Part shown: in pieces, positions 57,650 through 64,000 of the stretch
How positions within the stretch are numbered: the stretch's first letter is position 1
How the letters are laid out: each line of letters begins with the position of its first letter
Source of the DNA: Micromonospora sp. NBC_00421
GTDB taxonomy: Bacteria > Actinomycetota > Actinomycetes > Mycobacteriales > Micromonosporaceae
Reading direction: 5' to 3'
Assembly (NCBI RefSeq): GCF_036017915.1
Contig: NZ_CP107929.1
Location: 6,685,001 to 6,749,000 of the forward strand
Length of the DNA: 64,000 nucleotides
Position numbers and translations under genes: made by a program
Notes under the pieces: generated by a model
What the model was told of the DNA's origin: nothing
The model's database searches: none
What the model saw: only the letters and a program-made list of their open reading frames with translations

Positions 57650-58510
57650 GTGACGGCGATCATCCTGGACGGCAAGGCGACCGCGGCCGAGATCAAGGAC
57701 GAGCTGCGGGTACGGGTCAAGGCGCTGGCCGAGCGAGGTGTCACCCCCGGCCTGGGCACCGTCCTGGTCGGTGCGGACCCCGGCTCGGAGGCCTACGTCA
57801 ACGGCAAGCACCGCGACTGTGCCGAGGTGGGCATCGCCTCGATCCGCCGGGAGCTGCCCGCCGACGCCACCCAGCAGCAGCTCGACGACGTGCTCGCCGA
57901 GCTGAACGCCGACCCGGCCTGCCACGGCTACATCGTCCAGCTGCCGCTCCCGGCGCACCTGGACACCCAGCGGGCCCTGGAGATGATCGACCCCGACAAG
58001 GACGCCGACGGCCTGCACCCGGTGAACCTGGGCCGGCTGGTGCTCGGCTACGACGGCCCGCTGCCCTGCACCCCGCGCGGCATCGTCGAGCTGCTCCGTC
58101 GATACGACGTGCCGCTGCGCGGCGCCAACGTCGCCCTCGTCGGCCGGGGCAACACCGTCGGCCGCCCGCTCGGCCTGCTGCTCAACCGGCGTAGCGAGAA
58201 CGCCACCGTCACCCTCTGCCACACCGGCACCCTGGACCTCGCCGCGCACACCCGCGCCGCCGACGTCGTCGTCGTCGCCGCCGGGGTGCCCGGCCTGCTC
58301 ACCGCCGACATGGTCACCCCCGGCACCACCGTGGTGGACGTCGGCATCACCCGGGTGATCGGGGACGACGGCAAGGGGCGGTACACCGGCGACGTGGACC
58401 CGGAGGTGGCGCAGGTCGCCGGTCGGCTCGCGCCGATGCCGGGCGGCGTCGGCCCGATGACCCGGGCCATGCTGCTCACCAACGTCGTCGAACGCGCCGA
58501 GCGCGGCTGA
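57650..58510 (+). CDS. folD: Bifunctional methylene-THF dehydrogenase / methenyl-THF cyclohydrolase
   Basis: 286 residues. Makes 10-formyl-THF, the donor used by PurN and PurH. The catalytic Tyr-Lys pair lies in [12 protein letters not shown], the substrate motif in QLPLPAHLD, then [11 protein letters not shown] and the NADP-binding [12 protein letters not shown] (more often VGRS). The C-terminus [17 protein letters not shown] is canonical. GTG start with GACGAT 6 nt upstream and no SD, a leaderless candidate. Confidence 0.96.
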   Translation: MTAIILDGKATAAEIKDELRVRVKALAERGVTPGLGTVLVGADPGSEAYVNGKHRDCAEVGIASIRRELPADATQQQLDDVLAELNADPACHGYIVQLPLPAHLDTQRALEMIDPDKDADGLHPVNLGRLVLGYDGPLPCTPRGIVELLRRYDVPLRGANVALVGRGNTVGRPLGLLLNRRSENATVTLCHTGTLDLAAHTRAADVVVVAAGVPGLLTADMVTPGTTVVDVGITRVIGDDGKGRYTGDVDPEVAQVAGRLAPMPGGVGPMTRAMLLTNVVERAERG

Positions 58511-58523
58511 CCCGGCCGAGCGC

Positions 58524-58583
58524 GCTGATCCGGTGAGTGCGCTGATCCGGTGAGTGCGCTGATCCGGTGAGTGCGCTGATCCG
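58524..58583. repeat. 17-bp tandem repeats after folD
   Basis: GCTGATCCGGTGAGTGC occurs three times without change (58524-58540, 58541-58557, 58558-58574), followed by a partial fourth. They start 14 nt after the folD stop. Confidence 0.9.
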
Positions 58584-58797
58584 TCGGGCGCGGGGTGTCG
58601 CCGGCACGCGCTGATCCGCCCCGCTCGGTGGCGGTGCCCGCCGCCGTGGTGTCCGCCGTCCGCTTCGCCGCTCGTCGGGAACCGGGCGGTGGTGACGTTG
58701 ACCCCATCCCGGGGACGGCCGCCGCCCCTGGCCTGAACGGTCCCACGATGACTGTTACGGTCGGGAAAACCGACTGGTAGCAGGGAGTGGGACGACC

Positions 58798-59748
58798 ATG
58801 GGTAAGAAGGTCACTGTCGTCGGGGCTGGTTTCTACGGCTCCACCACCGCACAGCGCCTGGCCGAGTACGACGTCTTCGACACGGTCGTGATCACCGACA
58901 TCGTGGAGGGCAAGCCGGCGGGTCTCGCGCTGGACCTCAACCAGTCCCGCGCGGTCGAGGGCTTCGAGACCAAGGTCGTCGGCGCCACCACCGGCCCCAA
59001 CGGCGAGGGCTACGAGGCCATCGAGGGCTCGGACGTCGTGGTGATCACCGCGGGTCTGCCCCGCAAGCCGGGGATGAGCCGGATGGACCTGTTGGAGACC
59101 AACGCCAAGATCGTGCGGCAGGTCGCCGAGAACGTCGCCAAGTACGCCCCGAACGCCGTCGTCATCGTGGTGTCCAACCCCCTCGACGAGATGACCGCGC
59201 TGGCCCAGCTCGCCACCCAGTTCCCCAAGAACCGGGTGCTCGGCCAGGCCGGCATGCTGGACACCGCCCGGTTCACCAACTTCGTCGCCGAGGCCCTCGA
59301 GGTGCCGGTGAAGTCGGTGAAGACGCTGACCCTCGGTTCGCACGGCGACACGATGGTCCCGGTGCCGTCGCAGAGCACCGTCAACGGCAAGCCGCTGCGT
59401 GACGCGATGCCGGCCGAACAGATCGAGGAGTTGGTCGTCAAGACCCGCAACGGTGGCGCCGAGGTCGTCGCGCTGCTCAAGACCGGCTCGGCCTACTACG
59501 CCCCGTCCGCTGCCGCCGCGCGGATGGCCAGGGCGGTGGCCGAGGACTCCGGCGCGGTCATGCCGGTCTGCGCCTGGGTCGACGGTGAGTTCGGCATCTC
59601 CGGGGTCTACCTGGGCGTCGAGGCCGAGATCGGCGCGGAGGGCGTCAAGCGGGTCGTCGAGACCGACCTGGACGCCGACGAGCTGGCCAGCCTCAAGGAG
59701 GCCGCCGAGGCCGTCCGCGCCAAGCAGGCCGACGTAGCCAGCATGTGA
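58798..59748 (+). CDS. mdh: Malate dehydrogenase (LDH-like)
   Basis: 316 residues. NAD-dependent oxidation of malate to oxaloacetate. GAGFYGSTTAQRLAE is the nucleotide motif. GLPRKPGMSRMDLL carries the two Arg that select malate. VSNPLDEMT and the catalytic His in LGSHGDTMVPV complete the site. Length and motifs place it in the lactate dehydrogenase-like MDH clade. GGGAGTGGG precedes the ATG. Close to icd, 516 nt downstream. Confidence 0.96.
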   Translation: MGKKVTVVGAGFYGSTTAQRLAEYDVFDTVVITDIVEGKPAGLALDLNQSRAVEGFETKVVGATTGPNGEGYEAIEGSDVVVITAGLPRKPGMSRMDLLETNAKIVRQVAENVAKYAPNAVVIVVSNPLDEMTALAQLATQFPKNRVLGQAGMLDTARFTNFVAEALEVPVKSVKTLTLGSHGDTMVPVPSQSTVNGKPLRDAMPAEQIEELVVKTRNGGAEVVALLKTGSAYYAPSAAAARMARAVAEDSGAVMPVCAWVDGEFGISGVYLGVEAEIGAEGVKRVVETDLDADELASLKEAAEAVRAKQADVASM

Positions 59749-59770
59749 CAAACCCCTGAACACCGCCCGG

Positions 59771-59802
59771 AGGGGCGGGCCGGCTCCCCCCGGCCCGCCC
59801 CT
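59771..59802 (+). terminator. Hairpin terminator after mdh
   Basis: A 13-bp perfect stem AGGGGCGGGCCGG / CCGGCCCGCCCCT (59771-59783 with 59790-59802) lies 22 nt after the stop. Confidence 0.75.
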
Positions 59803-59886
59803 CTCCCGTCTCCCACCCCACCCCCCGGCCCCACCCCCCACCCGGCCCCACCCCCCGCCCGGCCCCGGCCCCGGCCCGGCCCCGGT

Positions 59887-59950
59887 CCGGTGATCAAGAG
59901 GTTTCGGTCACGCCAGAGCGAGTTTCTGACCGAAACCTCTTGATCACCGG
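59887..59950. repeat. 24-bp perfect inverted repeat (palindromic intergenic element)
   Basis: CCGGTGATCAAGAGGTTTCG followed by GTCA (59887-59910) is exactly complementary to 59927-59950, around a 16-nt centre. It is AT-richer than its surroundings. The form suggests a dispersed palindromic element; I recall similar GATCAAGAGGTTT palindromes from Micromonosporaceae but cannot verify that here. It cuts into the remnant on its right. Confidence 0.8.
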
Positions 59951-60090
59951 GGTTGGACGGGGGCGGGGGTCGCCGAGGCGGGTTCCCGCCGGTCCGGCTC
60001 GCGCCAGTGGGCGGCGTTGGCGTCGGGAAACGCCTCCGCGCGAGGTTGGAAGAACGGTCCGTCACCGTCGGTGAGGGCGGTGGCCGTGAT
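59944..60090 (-). pseudogene. N-terminal remnant of an MBL-fold hydrolase gene
   Basis: The minus strand encodes 48 residues with TALTDGDGPFFQPRAEAFPD, then HWREPDRREPAS, resembling the N-terminal segment of actinobacterial MBL-fold metallohydrolases (D-x-x-G-F-F-x-P-R-x-E-A-F-P-x-A pattern). No start codon precedes it, and the frame ends inside the 24-bp inverted repeat. The rest of the domain, including the HxHxDH motif, is absent. The identification is by eye and could be wrong. Confidence 0.4.
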
Positions 60091-60264
60091 AGACCGAGGG
60101 TACGGCTGGTCATGCTGGCAGGAATCCGCAGCGCCCCGCACGGTGATTTCCGGCCGATCGGTGCCGGCCACGGCTCCCGGGCCGAGGCCGGCTCGGTGCC
60201 GCCGACCAGTTTCCAGTACGCTCGTACTGCTTGAGCACGTGTCCCCCGAGAGGAGCGCCGGCCG

Positions 60265-61482
60265 ATGGCGAAGATCAAGGTAAACAACCCGGTCGTGGAG
60301 CTCGACGGCGACGAGATGACCCGGATCATCTGGAAGCAGATCCGGGAGCAGCTGATCCTGCCCTACCTCGACGTCGACCTGCACTACTACGACCTGTCGA
60401 TCCAGCACCGGGACGCCACCGACGACCAGGTGACCATCGACGCCGCCAACGCCATCAAGGAGCACGGCGTCGGCGTCAAGTGCGCGACCATCACCCCGGA
60501 CGAGGCCCGGGTGGAGGAGTTCGGCCTCAAGAAGATGTGGCGGTCGCCGAACGGCACCATCCGCAACATCCTCGGCGGTGTCGTCTTCCGCGAGCCGATC
60601 ATCATGTCCAACGTGCCCCGGCTGGTGCCCGGCTGGACCAAGCCGATCATCATCGGCCGGCACGCCCACGGTGACCAGTACAAGGCCACCGACTTCGTGG
60701 TGCCCGGTCCGGGCACGGTGACCATCAGTTACACCCCGGCCGACGGCGGCGCCCCGATGGAGCTGGAGGTCGCCAACTTCCCCGGCGGCGGCATCGCCAT
60801 GGGCATGTACAACTACGACGAGTCGATCCGGGACTTCGCCCGCGCCTCGTTCCGGTACGGCCTGGACCGCAACTACCCGGTCTACCTGTCCACCAAGAAC
60901 ACCATCCTCAAGGCGTACGACGGCCGGTTCAAGGACCTCTTCGCCGAGGTGTTCGAGACCGAGTTCAAGGACGAGTTCGCCGCCGCCGGCATCACCTACG
61001 AGCACCGGCTCATCGACGACATGGTCGCCGCCGCGCTCAAGTGGGAGGGCGGCTACGTCTGGGCCTGCAAGAACTACGACGGCGACGTGCAGTCCGACAC
61101 CGTCGCGCAGGGCTTCGGCTCGCTCGGCCTGATGACCTCGGTGCTGCTCTCCCCGGACGGTCGTACCGTCGAGGCGGAGGCCGCGCACGGCACGGTCACC
61201 CGGCACTACCGGCAGTACCAGAAGGGCGAGAAGACCTCGACCAACCCGATCGCCTCGATCTACGCCTGGACCCGGGGCCTGGCCCACCGGGGCAAGCTGG
61301 ACGGCACCCCGGCGGTCACCGAGTTCGCCGACACCCTGGAGCAGGTCATCGTCGACACCGTCGAGGCCGGCCAGATGACCAAGGACCTCGCACTGCTCAT
61401 CTCGCGGGACGCTCCGTGGCAGACCACCGACGAGTTCATGAACACCCTCGACGAGAACCTGGCGCGCAAGATCGGCGCCTGA
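60265..61482 (+). CDS. icd: NADP-dependent isocitrate dehydrogenase (eukaryote-like homodimeric type)
   Basis: 405 residues. Oxidative decarboxylation of isocitrate to 2-oxoglutarate with NADPH production. [14 protein letters not shown] is the N-terminal signature, [23 protein letters not shown] the substrate-binding region, [30 protein letters not shown] the Tyr/Lys/Asp metal site, and [23 protein letters not shown] the cofactor segment. This is the roughly 400-residue class shared with eukaryotic cytosolic IDH, not the monomeric 740-residue form found in many actinobacteria. GAGAGGAGC precedes the ATG. Confidence 0.96.
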   Translation: MAKIKVNNPVVELDGDEMTRIIWKQIREQLILPYLDVDLHYYDLSIQHRDATDDQVTIDAANAIKEHGVGVKCATITPDEARVEEFGLKKMWRSPNGTIRNILGGVVFREPIIMSNVPRLVPGWTKPIIIGRHAHGDQYKATDFVVPGPGTVTISYTPADGGAPMELEVANFPGGGIAMGMYNYDESIRDFARASFRYGLDRNYPVYLSTKNTILKAYDGRFKDLFAEVFETEFKDEFAAAGITYEHRLIDDMVAAALKWEGGYVWACKNYDGDVQSDTVAQGFGSLGLMTSVLLSPDGRTVEAEAAHGTVTRHYRQYQKGEKTSTNPIASIYAWTRGLAHRGKLDGTPAVTEFADTLEQVIVDTVEAGQMTKDLALLISRDAPWQTTDEFMNTLDENLARKIGA

Positions 61483-61499
61483 TCCTCGCCCGTACCCAC

Positions 61500-61530
61500 G
61501 GAACCCGCCGGCAGCCCGCCGGCGGGTTCC
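61500..61530 (+). terminator. Hairpin terminator after icd
   Basis: A perfect 13-bp stem GGAACCCGCCGGC / GCCGGCGGGTTCC with a 5-nt loop lies 18 nt after the stop. Confidence 0.8.
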
Positions 61531-62428
61531 GTCGTACCGGCCGACCCACCCGGCCCCCTGACCCCACCCGGCCCCTGACCCCCTGACCCCACCCGGCCCC
61601 TGACCCCACCCGTCCCCACCCCACCCGGCATGGCCGCCCCCGCCCCTGCCCCCGGGCCCGCCCGGCATGGTCGCGCTCGATCGTGGGAAGAGTGGCATCG
61701 ATTGCCGGGGAGGCCACTTTTTCAGGATCCAGGGCGATGCCCTCCCGGAGGGCGGGGTGATCGGGTGGGCCGGCGAGGGCCGCTGCCCCCTATCGGGTGA
61801 GCGCGCGTCGCTCTCGTCACCGGGGATGGTGACAGGTCGTTGAGCGGGGTGGACGTGGTGCCAGTCGCGTCCAGGAGAGGTTGTCCGTGGTCGCCGTGGC
61901 AATGACCACCGACCGGCCAGCCTTCCCGGCTGTTCGCACAGCCAGCCGTCCCTTCCCCGCGGGGGGCCCTGTCCCGGGCCCCCCGCGCCCTGTTCCACGT
62001 TGTCCACGCCCTGCCCCGGCCCGGTCGGTGCTGTCCGCCCTGGTCGGTGCTGTCCGCCCCGGTCGGCCCGTTCCCGTCCCCGCTCCGGCCTTCTCGGTCC
62101 GGTCGGCACGGGTTCCGCAGAGTCGTCCTGACGACGCTGGGGGCCCTGCCGTGGCCGGCTGCTCCGGTCGGCCGTTCCCGCCCTCGTTCGCCGCTTCTCG
62201 GTCCGGCCGCTCCGGACGGCGTGCGGGTCGGTCCGGCCGCTCCGGACGGCGTGCGGGTCGGTCCGGCCGCTCCGGACGGCGCGCGGGTGCGCCCGGCCGG
62301 ACCGGGCAGCATGCGGGCGCGACCGGGCTACCCGGGCAGCATGCGGTGCGAGCGGGTCGGACCGGTCCGGGCCGGCTCTGGACGGCGTGCGCCCCGGCGC
62401 GGTCGGCCGGGGAGATCCGGGAGAAGGG
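61531..62428. other. Repeat-rich non-coding spacer between icd and galT
   Basis: About 900 bp with no recognisable gene on either strand; frames present are low-complexity Arg/Pro/Gly. It holds irregular CCCCTGACCCCACCCGG runs (61550-61630), a GCCCTCC-CG-GGAGGGC hairpin (about 61740-61755), an 18-bp direct repeat around TCGGTGCTGTCCGCCC (about 62024-62060), and three 30-bp repeats listed separately. A mildly AT-richer patch at about 61675-61730 could hold a promoter. Confidence 0.5.
62201..62290. repeat. Three 30-bp tandem repeats upstream-adjacent to galT 3' end
   Basis: The unit starting GTCCGGCCGCTCCGGACGGC is present at 62201-62230 and 62231-62260 (identical) and 62261-62290 (last third diverged). 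Each unit contains the internal palindrome GTCCGGCCGCTCCGGAC-like core. Confidence 0.9.
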
Positions 62429-63501
<1,073 letters not shown>

Positions 63502-63505
<4 letters not shown>

Positions 63506-64000
63506 CGCGTCGTCTCCTGCCCGGTCGCCCGGCCCGTGCCTGTCACGATCACCAATTCGCCCACTTTCTCGTCGATCACCCGGCGCGCCTCGGGGTCCAA
63601 CCGGTCGTCGCTGACCAGCACGTCGGCGGCGCCCAGGCCGACGATGGAGGAGATGCCCACGGTGCCCCACTTGGTGTGGTCGGCGAGGACGACCAGCCGG
63701 TCGGCGGCCTCCACCAGGGCCCGGTCGGTCTCCGCCTCCATCAGGTTGGGGGTGGTGAAACCGGCCCGCTCGGTGATCCCGTGGACGCCGAGGAAGAGTA
63801 GATCCAGGTGGAGCGAGCGGATGGCCTCCACTGCCAGCGGGCCGACCAACGCGGCGGACGGGGTGCGTACCCCGCCGGTCAGCACCACGGTCTGGTCGGG
63901 TCGGCCGGCGGTGTGCAGGATCTCGGCCACCGGCAGGGAGTTCGTCACCACGGTCAGCCCGGGGACGTCGACCAGCCGCCGGGCCAGCTCGGCGGTGGTG
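63502..64000 (-). CDS. DeoR/GlpR-family transcriptional regulator (partial, 5' end outside window)
   Basis: The C-terminal about 165 residues of a DeoR-type regulator; the gene continues past position 64000, so the N-terminal HTH is not seen. The sugar-phosphate-binding domain shows VVTNSLPVAEIL, VVLTGGVRTPSAALVGPLAVEAI, DLLFLGVHGI, FTTPNLMEAETDRALVEAADRLVVLADHTKWG. It overlaps galT by 4 nt. The operon position suggests control of galactose genes in response to a phosphorylated sugar; the effector is inferred only. Confidence 0.92.

Noticed and set aside
61722..62312. A 196-codon minus-strand frame behind galT
   Set aside because: The product is Arg/Gly/Pro/Thr low complexity generated by the 30-bp repeats; it has no SD or domain.

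Overview
This window is high-GC actinobacterial DNA, most likely from Micromonospora or a close relative in the Micromonosporaceae. That placement is an inference. It rests on codon usage, the presence of WhiB- and BldM-type developmental regulators, and the gene order. groES-groEL1, whiD, bldM, a DUF5319 gene, guaB, guaB3 and guaA, followed later by chorismate mutase, pcrA, an M23 peptidase, an IcmB-like gene, sucCD, a PerM-like gene, purNH, folD and mdh, match the order I recall for the Streptomyces chromosomal core. Mycobacteria share parts of it (guaB2-guaB3-choD; sucCD-perM-purNH). No rRNA, tRNA, insertion sequence, prophage or CRISPR array was found.

Layout. 1-2.3 kb: heat-shock operon groES-groEL1 under a CIRCE-flanked promoter. 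2.4-5.7 kb: a membrane-anchored molybdopterin oxidoreductase and a secreted GH62 arabinofuranosidase behind a CebR/CelR-type operator. 5.9-17.3 kb: whiD/bldM, then purine genes guaB, guaB3 and guaA, interleaved with an M1 peptidase lipoprotein, an LCP cell-wall ligase, a ChoD-like GMC oxidoreductase and a PspC protein. 17.4-27.6 kb: a more accessory block with two tandem double-Nudix genes, convergent pssA and a fused psd, a LiaF/PspC envelope-stress three-gene system with its downstream partner, and an LPXTG-anchored thioester-domain protein. 28.3-34.1 kb: a complete oligopeptide ABC transporter operon. 34.2-38.3 kb: chorismate mutase behind an apparent Tyr/Phe leader-peptide attenuator, a secreted 5'-nucleotidase, a decayed FAD monooxygenase and a dense cluster of repeats. 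38.3-51.4 kb: pcrA, two M23 peptidases, a lone B12-binding mutase subunit, sucCD, small membrane proteins, a PerM-like protein, purN-purH. 51.5-57.2 kb: a second, paralogous oligopeptide ABC operon in the opposite orientation. 57.4-64 kb: folD, mdh, icd, repeat-rich spacers, galT and a truncated DeoR-type regulator at the window edge.

How the genes fit together. Much of the window is housekeeping: purine synthesis (purN, purH, guaB, guaA, folD for one-carbon units), the TCA cycle (sucCD, mdh, icd), phospholipid synthesis (pssA, psd), and cell-wall and envelope maintenance (LCP, two M23 peptidases, PspC/LiaF-kinase-regulator). Several genes appear to be leaderless: a -10 hexamer lies 6-9 nt before the start codon in guaA, pcrA, purN, folD and the leader peptide. 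The strongest candidate for an under-described system is the aromatic-residue leader peptide plus terminator before chorismate mutase. Next come the paired double-Nudix genes with differently degenerated first Nudix boxes, the methyltransferase-like/PSD fusion, and the repeat-invaded decayed loci at 37-38 kb and 59.9 kb.
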